Source: Immersiella caudata (lineage: Eukaryota; Ascomycota; Sordariomycetes; Sordariales; Lasiosphaeriaceae). Taken from it: 64,000 bases of DNA. The translations under genes were made by a program, and so were the position numbers. The notes under the pieces are model-generated. The model ran no database searches, was not told the DNA's origin, and saw only the letters and a program-made list of their open reading frames with translations. Below, one piece after another: positions 12,875-23,110 of the stretch. Position 1 is the stretch's first letter; every line of letters begins with the position of its first letter. The DNA lies in assembly GCA_030512335.1 (NCBI GenBank), contig JAULSU010000001.1, positions 2,604,001-2,668,000 of the forward strand. The letters are read 5' to 3'.

Positions 12875-12989
12875 GGCAACTTGGCCGAGCTGGTTAAGGC
12901 GTTAGACTCAAGGACACCCACCTCCTTGCCCTCTAAAGGGTTTAATTCTAATCACGAAAGTGGCGTGAGTTCGAATCTCACAGTTGTCA
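12875..12989 (+). tRNA. tRNA-Leu(CAA) with a 33-nt intron
   Basis: The cloverleaf can be drawn. The acceptor stem GGCAACT (12875-12881) pairs with AGTTGTC (12982-12988), with one G-U pair and discriminator A. The D arm contains the A-box core TGGCCGAGCTGG. The anticodon stem TTAGA/TCTAA (12902-12906 and 12947-12951) closes a loop with anticodon CAA at 12909-12911. The intron 12913-12945 lies one base 3' of the anticodon, the canonical site for tRNA-Leu(CAA). A long variable arm and the B-box GTTCGAATC follow. Confidence 0.95.
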
Positions 12990-15900
12990 ACAATCTTTTG
13001 GCATGTGGGTGGTTTAACTCTCTGGCGGAGAGACCATGGAGTCGGGGGGATTGCGTGAAGCCAGATAGTCCGGAACCGTTTGGCTGCCGCTTGAACGAGG
13101 CACTTTGCGATTCTGGAGTTCTGCATGCCATGTAGCTTCTTATTTTGTCTCGAGGTATGTGCAGTCTTCGACCAAGTTCAAGTTTCTTGGTAGCCATTGG
13201 CGGACGTTCAGTATATTATAAAGAGCGAGATGCCTAATGGGATGATAAGCAGAACGACAAGTAGATCAAGATCGAAGATCACCACAGCCTGAGGCTTACA
13301 AACCTGTCAAGACTTAGAGAGTAGTTCTGGCGTATTACCCTTTGATCGGATCTAGCTCGCATCGGATGCTCAAGCGGAGCCCTGCATAAATGAGGACACG
13401 CATTGTTTTTGGCGACAGTCTTCGGGCGGCGTGGCCGCTGCGAGATGTTTTTCAGATGGTATCTACGAGGCACTCAACGGGCGCTGTGCGCGGGCGACAC
13501 CATCGAACTGATATCTGTTCAAACTCCAGCCACAACATGGGTACCCAGAAGTCTGGGATGGTTACATACTCTCCGAGATGCCTATTCCGATCTCCGCGAC
13601 GGCACAGGCCGCAGCTGGATTCTTTCAGGTTGGGATGAAAAGAACTTATGGTGTTGGCGGCGTATCCGGGGTGGACACGCAACCAAGACTGAGGTGCGGT
13701 CCGAGATGAAACGAATAACGGGCCAAGGCAAACCGGTCTGAGGCCGGCCACCAAATAAGTTTCATCACGCTACATCCCAGGGAAAGATTCTGTTTTGGTA
13801 TGTTATTGGCGAGGACACGGCTTAAGAGAGAGAGACCGAGGCACTCGTGACGAACCAGTGGCTCGAGCATTGAAGGCTCCGAAAGCGCGCCGGCATCTCC
13901 GGGAGCGAATTTTTAGCAGTCGTTACAAGACAAGGATTGGCTCCCCCTGGTCGTGAACGACATCTGAGACTGTGGTAAGTTTACATCGGCCGACTTCTGC
14001 GTATCATCGGTCAGCGGCGCTGTCTTCGCTTAGTCTAAAATCGGACCAAACAAGCAACGGAATCTACTGTCCTTCATCGGTCTGTTTGAGTGGAGACGTT
14101 AGTTGAATTGGAGGCTGAGTTGAGGTTGAAATACTGAAGACTTTCGATCCGCGAGCCCCACTGAACTAGGGCGGCGGACCTGATCTTGACTTCATGCGAC
14201 CACGCGAAATTTGAGATGCGACCACACACCGGCATTAATACTGAGAGGACCCGTTGAGCACAGTGGCTGGGCGGCGTAGCGTATATTTGGTGCCACCTTG
14301 GCCCCTTCGGATGACAGTTCCTGGATCGGGGGAGACGGAGTCCATGTGAGATCCTTCAGGCCCATGCACGCATGATGCCGCTGGATCGGCGTTGGCAGCC
14401 CCAGATCGTTAAGCAGCCCCCTTCTGCATCCAGAAGAATAGGCCCGTCCCTTTGCTTGTGAGGCGCATACACAGGCATCGGAGCTTCGAGGTAATTGAAT
14501 CCGCGCGTGGAAGCCACGCGTTGCAGAGATGTCCATGGAGGTGCCGCTCGTGTTGGGAACCTGAGGGGCTTTGAAGGGCGGCGATCAATGCGGGGAAAAG
14601 ACATCAAAAGGCGTTTTTCAGAAGCACATTGTAATCGTGCCCGGTCGACGGTAAATGGGATTTCACAATTTTTGCAATTATTCCGGCCTCGAAGGGACAC
14701 AGGAAGGTGTGAGGTAGGCCAGGTCAGAAAGCTTGTTCATTCCTGCCTCCTGGCCCTGAAGCACGGGCCATCGTAGTGATGCTAACAACTGTTGACCAAT
14801 TCACATGCGATTGATGTTAGTGCGGAAGATGCCAAGCCTACTCTAGATCCCTAGGCCGTATCTATTGCCATTCTTCCAGCGAAAGTGTCCGGGACAGCTC
14901 ATTGGCACATCCATATTCTCCAACTTCAAGAGGCAATTTGTTTGTCCCTTCCATCACCGGTGAAATGGTCGGAACACACTCGGCCTGTTGGGCCGCGTCA
15001 AACAAATGAGCGACGTAGGAAGGATTTCATCGATCAACAGCCAGCTTGGGGAAACCCCACATGAGCACCACAAATTCGCTATATTGCTTCATCCTTCCGG
15101 CTGCGATGAAGCATTGCTAATCAAGACCGGACCAGGTTCGAGCAACATCAGACAACGGCGCTGGCGCACAATTGCCAGTTGGCGACGGTGATATTCGGTC
15201 AAGGACGGAGAAACGCCTTGCCTTCTCCCGGTCCGCCGTCGCGAACAGTCAAAGACTGTCATGACACCCCATTGGCACGGCGGGATGCCAAGGGAGACAA
15301 GCGCAGGGGCTGTGGCAGTGCGCCTCACGAACACAGAACGCCTTATGTGACGCCAGCGGGTGGGGTGCTGCCCAGGGAGCTAGATTGAGCCGCAGGTGTG
15401 CCACCCTGCGAGCCTACTCTGCCAGCCTGCCAAGAACACCAGACAACTTTCTCGAATCTGCCCTATGCTGAGCGCGGGGAGTTTGGAAGCCGCACCGCCC
15501 CATCTTGAGCAACTGAACACCCGCCCTCGCCCAATCACACGGGACGAAACTTACAGCTTTGCAGAATGCCACATTTGCTTCTTCCACCCCAGCACTCTGA
15601 GGCTGGTGTCCCGGTGGCCTTGAGTCGTGTCCCTTTGGGCGCGATGCAAGTCTTGGGCCAGTTGTCAAGAGCTACATCAGCCTGTTAGGCCGCGGCGCAG
15701 CATCATGCCCACCGCTTATCAACCGCCTCTGAGGGCCTAACAAAATATACCATCGCGGGGCATTCGGGCGAGATGTCAAAGTACCGTCTGCCGCCTAGTA
15801 GGGGTGGCTCGTCTGGCGTTCTGGACAGTGCGCGCATCGGATGGCGTGTATCATTTACATCGGTATGTATGCGTAGGGATGGGGGACAGAAAGGGGACAG

Positions 15901-16685
15901 AGAACGTTCTCCGTCGTGGCTGCTGGTTGCTCAATCAGACGTTCATCCAAACGGCGGGGGCCCCACCGCTCACCGCAGCAGGCCTTACCGACTCCCCTAT
16001 CCCCGATTCGACCGACGCGGTGGTCTGCCTCTGCCTCGTCTACGGCTCTGAACGGGGTAAAAGCTGGGTTTCCGCGCAAGCCAGCGTTTGCTGGCGAGAC
16101 GAAACAATGTGATTCCTTTCGACAATTTCCACGCTTATACTACCTTACCCTGAAGTGCCGGTCCATATTTCGGGGCTTCTGGACTACACACTGGTACCAC
16201 CCACGGGCGTTGGCTTTTAAGCGCTGCCGCTCTGATCCAGGGCACCCTGAGGCTCGGAACCACAGCCGTGCCTGCGCCTCGCCCCCAATTTCCCGCTTCG
16301 TGACCCAAGACCCCAACTAGGGCAGCCTCAGCTCCTCGAGCTCAAGACAAACCTTACCTTTTCATCATCGAGATCCGCTCTGCCGTCCTGGATCGCGCTC
16401 CTTCTGCGACCTCTCTACCGAAGAGTAGAAGCGTTTCGCAGCAACCCGTGCCGTTGTTGGCCTGCCGTCTGCCGTCATCGCGTGCGCGCGACCCAGGAGC
16501 GACGAAGGACACCCACCCCGCCGCACAGCTGCAACCGTCCCATTTACACTACCAGCAGGCCATGACTGCCTGCCCACTCACACCTTGAGAGTTGGTTCTG
16601 CTTCCTTGCATCCACCCAGGGCAGCACCCGCGAGCAGGTATAAGATATATACGCCCGCGCAGAGCCACTTTGGCCTCTTGCAACC
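12990..16685. other. 3.7-kb gene-less interval before the zinc-finger gene
   Basis: No protein domain, RNA gene or transposon end recognised on either strand. Short open frames (up to about 130 codons) are scattered and overlap in all frames, with no coding character I trust. The last 350 bp (from about 16330) are C-rich on the plus strand and probably form the leader or promoter of the zinc-finger gene. A TATA-like stretch (TATAAGATATATA) lies at 16639-16651, about 35 bp before the start codon, which would leave a very short leader if it is used. Confidence 0.5.
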
Positions 16686-19600
16686 ATGTCTTCCACTTAC
16701 ACCCTGTACCCATCGTCCGTCGCCGACACCCCTCAACAGCGGCGGGACCGAATGAACGAACCCCGCAGCCTGCCCCCCAACGACAACCACCTCCACGCCT
16801 CACCGTCCACGCCTGTCGCCAACAATCACCTGTCGGCATTCTCCCCTCAGCAGCACCTGCTTCGAAGCAGCTCCTCGTCGCCGGCCTTGAACACACATAC
16901 TCCTGAATCCACTCTCAGTGTTCACTACCAGTCCAGCGAGTTCAGCGCCGACGGCGAGGATCCTTTCTTCGGCGTCAACTTTGGTGCTATCGAGGCCGGA
17001 TCTCCCCTGTTTATGGATGAGTTCATGCGACCGGCCCAGCAGAATGAGCAGCTAAACTCGGCAACGGCAAACCAGACCTTGACTGACACCACACACCATG
17101 CGCTAGAGCAGCCTGGGTATCTTCCCATGAGCCCTGACAAGACGCCGTCACTCCACACGCCGTCGCCCAATAGTGACAGAAAGGCAGATCGTCCAACTTT
17201 CCCCGCTCTGCGCCAGACCCGAGGCTTGGTTCAGCCACTCGCCAGCATTTCCACTCAACCTTCTGGTCTGTCGGGCGCTAACCAGTCCGGGTTTCAGTTC
17301 ACCCCAGAGAACAGCGGCAGCGACGACGGCCTCGTGCCTGTTTCTCGGGTGAGCACAATGCCTGTCCAGAGTCCCCGGCTCACAGTATCGGTGTGGGGCA
17401 GGGATGGTGCCAGCGTTCCGTACCCTTTAGATACGGACCAGCACCATAGCACATTCGGCGACCTCTCCGAGGATGAGACGAGCTTTCATCGCCCAGATCC
17501 CATCTCCACCTCCCTTTCCACAGCTCGCGATGGAGAAGGCCGCTGGGTGCGGGACCCAACCACAGGCCAGGGCGGCGTGAGCCCAGAGCATCGTTCCACT
17601 GAAGAGGTGCCAACCATCAAGGAGATCGCCTCTCGGCGGAAGGCGGATGAGCGGAACCAAGAAGTCGACGAGTGGGTAGTAAGGTCGGCAACGCCCTCCA
17701 TCGGGGCCACGCCTTTCCCCTTCCCGCCAGACCAGGAAAGCCCAGCTCCTAGGCCCCGTGATATCGACGAGGACGCCCTCCCGAAAGGCGAGATTGGAGT
17801 TGAGGAGACTGAAAACACCATGAAGCCCGATCAGATATACGTGAACACAAGAGGTGGCGAGTTGACCGAGCAGGACGTGGAAATCATACTAAAGAACCGC
17901 ATGTTCAGAGCCCCCGCGGCTATACACGGAATCCAAAAGGGTGCTCGACACCAACCGGAGTCTTCGCAGGCCGCGATTCAGAGATGGAACGAACAGCGAG
18001 CAGAAACCGAGTCGTTCGTCTCCAATGCCGGAACCTGGGGGACTCGGCGTCGCAGTTTGCCAAGCATTTCAGACTTTGACGGGGTCACCAGTGGCAACCT
18101 CTTCAAGAAGCTTTCGATAAGCCGTGACCCACGTCGGCCAAGCCTGTTGGGGGGCCTTCGCAGTATCGTCAAGATCCCGACTGGCACCGCTAGCAAACGA
18201 ACCCGTCCCGAAAATGATGATGCTGGGTCGATCAACACAGATTCTTCAGCAGACCGCACCTCAAACCTCCCCAAGCCGGCTAACCTAAAGCGCGCGATGA
18301 GCTGGGGCATCAAGCGCGAGGTCCCGACCATCACAACAGCCGTCATCGCCATGGGCGCTGGCGCGTCTGCTGTCGGCGCTGCCCATCATGCTCGAAACCC
18401 TTCCATGAGTGGTGCAACACCGACTGTCACCTCGCCGAAGAGTCCGGGCGGTCTCACCGTGCGAAAACCTCTCCGGATCCGCAGTATTTCTGATCTCACA
18501 ACCAAGAAAGAGACTGCCGGTCTCGCTGAGATGCTCAGAAAGAGCGGCGGACCTCCAGTGTCTAACATCGGCAAGTCCACCGCCATTGCTGGCGACGCGG
18601 ACGACGAGGAAGATGAAGAAGACGATATGTATGAAGATGCAGAAATGCGCTCCCAGGCCAACAAAATCATCGACGACATCACTCCCAACTTCAGCGGGTT
18701 CCAACAACACATTTTGAAGCTAAATCCTTCTCTCGCCACGACCAACAATTACTTGGTTGACCGCATTGCTCACCAGCAAATTGTTCGCTACAAGAGCCTG
18801 CTCAGTGCCAGGGTTAAACACCTCCAGAGCACGGCAAACAACAGTTGTGCTTGTGGAGCGCTGTGCATTACCCTCGGTGGAAGCGCGAATATCCTCGACG
18901 CGAGAGGTGACCCTCGGGGTATGGACCCCTTGTCTACCAGGTATGACGGCTCGGATGGGGATATCACGCCGCTAGAAGGGCCAGGCGTAATCAGCCAGGA
19001 GAGTTTCCCACAGGATATTCCCATGCCACCGGCAAACATCCTGCCAGCCGAGTTCGAGTGCCAGCTGTGCTTCCAGGCAAAAAAGTTTCAGAAACCTTCA
19101 GACTGGACAAAGCATGTTCACGAAGATGTTCAGCCATTTACATGCACGTGGGATCGTTGCCGAGACCCCAAGATCTTCAAGCGGAAGGCGGATTGGGTTC
19201 GCCACGAGAATGAAGGCCATCGCCACCTGGAATGGTGGGACTGTGATGTCGAGGACTGCCGCCATGTGTGCTACCGACGAGACAACTTCCTTCAGCATCT
19301 TGTCCGGGAACACAAGTATCCAGAGCCGAAAGTCAAGACCAAGGCGGCCATCAAGCGCGCTGGCGGTCTGGATCCCACCTGGCAAAAGGTCGAACAATGC
19401 CACAAGGAGACGCACGATTTGCCGCAGAACGAACCCTGCCGCTTTTGCGGAAAGACATTCCCGACGTGGAAGAAGCTGACTGTGCATCTGGCGAAGCACA
19501 TGGAGCAGATCAGCCTTCCGATTTTGAAGCTTGTCGCGCGGAAGGAACTCGAGGCCGACACCATCATTAGCCCGGTTCAGGATCCTCCTCCTCGTTCGTT

Positions 19601-20165
19601 CCCTGCTACCTTCCCCACAAAGCCTGAGAACTTCAACGCCTCGCCGATGACGGGCGCTCTGGGATTCCCTATGCAACATCCACAAACCCAGCCCCATGTA
19701 CCACAACCTCAGCCCCAGCCAGTAACGCCAGGTTGGGGTTACGGTGTTAGTCCCGCAAATTCGTACCAGCCAATGTTTGGCGGCTTCAACCCCGACCTCA
19801 ACAACGGTATCAATAATGGCCTCAACCACCCCGCCAATCAACACCCACTCAACATCCAGCCCGTATCCAATCCCTATCCGGTCAGCCATGGCCCACAGTT
19901 CGAAAGCATTGACCTCGTAGCGACATCTCAGTCTTACGGCATGCAAGGAGCACCAAACTACTTGGGGACCACGGGTGTCGACTTCTCGGGGCTCTCGGCA
20001 AGCAATGCTTTGGGCTTGCAGACGCCAGGTGTCATGTACAGCCCCATGCTGGACCCCAACAGTGCCAGCACCGAACACCAGCAGCAGCACTTCACGCCAC
20101 AGGGGTCTGTGTCGCCGTACGGACACTCACCGCATCAGGGTACAGGGGGATTCTACGCTCAGTGA
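16686..20165 (+). CDS. C2H2 zinc-finger protein of filamentous ascomycetes
   Basis: Intronless gene for 1159 residues, probably a nuclear DNA-binding or regulatory protein. Residues 1-640 are disordered and Ser/Pro-rich. An acidic stretch (DADDEEDEEDDMYED) lies near 637-651. A conserved helical segment (about 660-720) ends at a short Cys pair (CACGALC). Four C2H2-type fingers follow at about 790-945: CQLC...H, CTWDRC...H with a longer Cys spacing, CDVEDC...H and CRFCGKTF...HLAKH, interleaved with Trp-rich linkers (DWTKHVHED, HLEWWDCD). The C-terminus is rich in Gln, Pro and Asn. This finger arrangement is common in Pezizomycotina proteins annotated only as C2H2 proteins, so I give no symbol and cannot name its targets. 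Confidence 0.9.
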   Translation: MSSTYTLYPSSVADTPQQRRDRMNEPRSLPPNDNHLHASPSTPVANNHLSAFSPQQHLLRSSSSSPALNTHTPESTLSVHYQSSEFSADGEDPFFGVNFGAIEAGSPLFMDEFMRPAQQNEQLNSATANQTLTDTTHHALEQPGYLPMSPDKTPSLHTPSPNSDRKADRPTFPALRQTRGLVQPLASISTQPSGLSGANQSGFQFTPENSGSDDGLVPVSRVSTMPVQSPRLTVSVWGRDGASVPYPLDTDQHHSTFGDLSEDETSFHRPDPISTSLSTARDGEGRWVRDPTTGQGGVSPEHRSTEEVPTIKEIASRRKADERNQEVDEWVVRSATPSIGATPFPFPPDQESPAPRPRDIDEDALPKGEIGVEETENTMKPDQIYVNTRGGELTEQDVEIILKNRMFRAPAAIHGIQKGARHQPESSQAAIQRWNEQRAETESFVSNAGTWGTRRRSLPSISDFDGVTSGNLFKKLSISRDPRRPSLLGGLRSIVKIPTGTASKRTRPENDDAGSINTDSSADRTSNLPKPANLKRAMSWGIKREVPTITTAVIAMGAGASAVGAAHHARNPSMSGATPTVTSPKSPGGLTVRKPLRIRSISDLTTKKETAGLAEMLRKSGGPPVSNIGKSTAIAGDADDEEDEEDDMYEDAEMRSQANKIIDDITPNFSGFQQHILKLNPSLATTNNYLVDRIAHQQIVRYKSLLSARVKHLQSTANNSCACGALCITLGGSANILDARGDPRGMDPLSTRYDGSDGDITPLEGPGVISQESFPQDIPMPPANILPAEFECQLCFQAKKFQKPSDWTKHVHEDVQPFTCTWDRCRDPKIFKRKADWVRHENEGHRHLEWWDCDVEDCRHVCYRRDNFLQHLVREHKYPEPKVKTKAAIKRAGGLDPTWQKVEQCHKETHDLPQNEPCRFCGKTFPTWKKLTVHLAKHMEQISLPILKLVARKELEADTIISPVQDPPPRSFPATFPTKPENFNASPMTGALGFPMQHPQTQPHVPQPQPQPVTPGWGYGVSPANSYQPMFGGFNPDLNNGINNGLNHPANQHPLNIQPVSNPYPVSHGPQFESIDLVATSQSYGMQGAPNYLGTTGVDFSGLSASNALGLQTPGVMYSPMLDPNSASTEHQQQHFTPQGSVSPYGHSPHQGTGGFYAQ

Positions 20166-23110
20166 CGAGCGGATAAAAGTAACTGCAGAGTGATGTTGTG
20201 ACCTTGGTGGATTGCTTGATACCCCGTTGCTTTAGTCACCTCTCCATTATTTGAGACCGATTCATTTTTCTTTCAGGATAGTTATCCCGGCCATTTGCTT
20301 TCTATAAAACATCTTCTCGAGATATTCACTTTGTTTAGCTACTCTTTACTTTTTACCATCACAATAGGGAAACGGGGGGGGCTGGTGGCGTTTTCATTTC
20401 CCATTTACTAACAGCGGAAACGAAGAAATGATTTACCTGCCGTATGGAAATAGGCTCACTCGGATGGTGAAAGTGGCTGTTTTGGATTGGGATACTCCAC
20501 CACTTTTCTTTTTTGGTGTTTCGTCGGAGTTGCGGTACCTCAGGGGAAATGAACCAAGTCACTGTCATAGAAATGAAATGGATTACTCGGAGCGTTTCTC
20601 AGCGTTGTAACGACAGCGGTGATAGCTGCCTGCCTGCCTAGCTTGGATTGGTGAGTGACGTGATCCGGTGATACCACATCGGGGCTGACGCAGTGAGCGG
20701 CCTTGGTGGAGTTCGGTTGCGTCGTGGCTGTGTACCGGGCCGCCGTGGATATGCGTTGTAGATCCGGGTTGCCGGACCGGTCGACCATCTTTGTTAAGAA
20801 TCTCTGCAGAGAGGTGCATCTAGTCCATTGTTCCTCCAAGTGCGCCTTACATTCGGTGTGATAATCGATTTCAGCTGGGAATGTGCTGAGGAGGATCAAT
20901 AGCTCCAGTTTTGTCTTGGCCCACTCAGATTTAGCCTTTGTGTGTCGCCGACTTTAGGTGCTTTCAAGTATATCACAAAAAGGAAGGTCAAGTGGCACGG
21001 ATACCTATGGGATTAGATGCAGGCCATTGATCGTCACAGCATTATTGACAGTTGTTGGAACATTCGTTACGCTCGACCGAGTCGGGCTGCGACTTCTCCC
21101 TCCCTGCCTGACTTTGAATGTGTTTCGCTTTGAAGCAATAGCAATTTGTTGTGTTCGTCGCCAGCCGAATGTGCATGTGCGCAAAGACCTTCTCAAAATG
21201 GCTGTCCATGTTATCTTGATACGCCTCCGACTTGTCTGTCTTGATGTAGATAAACAATATTCAAGTTCGGCATTTAGCTACCTACCGCCTTAATTACGGT
21301 AAAGTTGACACTACTGATCCGCATGGTTACGAGTTCAGAGCCTTATTTCAAGGGCTATATCGGAACCAGGGCGGGCATCTGAACATCGGTAGCGCGGCCG
21401 GGTTCCGCATGATGTTGTGTCATGCCGGGGACGGGTCTGTGGAGATCATGATCTTGACCCGTCGGTAAAGGCGTACCGGGGTTGGAGGGTCAGTTGGGTT
21501 CTGGTTGTGGTAGATGGAAGATTTGATGCTGACAAGGGGGTGGAGGTGACAACCGTCATTGACGGTCCTCTGAACGTCAGGTCGTTAGAAAGTCGGCATG
21601 TTGTGAACTCGCGATGATGAGAGTGATTTAATGATGGCGTTCGATGGCGTTTCGAGAAGGACCAGAGGCAGTGCAGAGTGCGCGGCCCCCTCGACGGTCC
21701 ATGCTGGTGGGTAGATCTGCTTCGCATGATTCTGATACTCCTCGCCGCGCATCGCGAACGAGGGGTGCCAGGTGTTGGGATTGGCTTTGTGGGGTTGGCT
21801 GACGCAGGTACGCAGGGGTTCGCTTCCCAAACAGGAGAGGGCAGCGAGAACCGTGGTGGAAAAACTTTTGGGCAGTGGACAGCTTTTTGCTTCTGTCGGC
21901 TTCGCAGCATGCACTGGTCAGGGACTTGCGTGTTCTGTTTGGAGGTTTACATCTACACGTAAGCAGAGGGCTGGGAGGGATTGCGGTTGCAGATGCAGTC
22001 GCTGCACGGATCCGTACATCGGTACCGTAAGAGTGTGTGGTCTGTCGGTGATGGCGGGGCCGCAGAACTCTTGACGCACCGGCCGCGATGGCGGTCCCCG
22101 TATTTTTAGAAGGAATAACTCGGCTCGAGTATCGTCGCTGAGAACGGGATTGCAAACCGGATTGCCGTTCGTCGTCGTTGCGAGTTTCATGTGGCGATCT
22201 CAAGAAAGACGGAGTCCCCCAGTGGCGAGTCGCCCACCCGGAGCAGAGCCCCACAGCCAGCCAGCAGCCAATGGGAGCCCATGAAGGCATCCCCTTTTCG
22301 CACTACCGTTTCAGCTCCCAGCGCTCGTAGGGCCTTCCCTGGCTGAGGGGCACGAGGGGCAGCGGCTGCGTCCCATGCGCGCTCTGCCAATCATGGGCGT
22401 CTCCGCCAGAGATTCAGCGGCCTCGAACCCGCTCCGCTGCTGCTTAGCTGCAAGACCCTGCAAGACCAAGGGAGGGAGAGACACGACGACGGTCAGGGGA
22501 TGAACCCCTCCGCCACGCAGCCACGCGCTGGTATGGGGAGCTTTCGTTGACATCTCCAGCCGTTTCAGATACCCGCTCGGGGGTTGGAGGGCCACTCCCT
22601 GTCTGTCGGCGCTGTGCGGGCATCGGCGCCTTTTCGAGGCCTGCTTCTCTTTTACCTTCCCCGTTTCCTTCCTTTCCCTTCCCTGACTTGTCGTCGAGGC
22701 CATTCCCAGTGCTGAAGTCATCACGCTTCACCAAGCGTGTTTCTCTTTCCCCGAGAGGCAACTTGTTGCCCTCCTTCTCTTCCGTTCGTTCCAGGTTGAT
22801 CCTCGGCCGGTTTCTTTACTCGGACGTTGATTGTTCTGTTTGTTTTCTTCTCAATTACCCTTCTTTTTTATACTCAATCGGCTTGCCGATCATTCACTAC
22901 CTACCCATACCGACCGGCTTCGAAGACATCTACTTGAACATTGACATCATCATCGTGACCGAGAGTTGCGGACATCTTGCCTACTCATCAACATCAGAAG
23001 AACCACTATACCCCATGAGGTAGCGACAGGAACGGGGACTAGAAACGGCGGAGTGAATCAGCACGAAAACAACAATCAACGATTGCAAAAGGGCAAGAGC
23101 GAAATACAAG
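20166..23110. other. 2.9-kb interval between the zinc-finger and FLC genes; weak minus-strand coding candidates
   Basis: No family recognised. Two minus-strand stretches look more protein-like than the rest: 20540-20899, with a charged helical-looking segment around KLELLILLSTFPAEIDYHTE, and 21585-21914, containing HKANPNTWHPSFAMRGEEYQ. Neither frame has its own upstream ATG, so they would need splicing. From about 22540 to 23100 the plus strand is pyrimidine-rich and is probably leader or promoter of the FLC gene. A CCAAT box occurs near 22267. Confidence 0.4.

Noticed and set aside
12990..16685. Search for a transposon relic or 5S rRNA gene in this gene-less stretch
   Set aside because: No inverted terminal repeats, reverse transcriptase or transposase motifs, or 5S-like sequence seen.
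19098..20126. 342-codon minus-strand open frame
   Set aside because: Lies antisense to the zinc-finger coding sequence, where real finger motifs are on the plus strand; GC-rich genes often leave long antisense frames.
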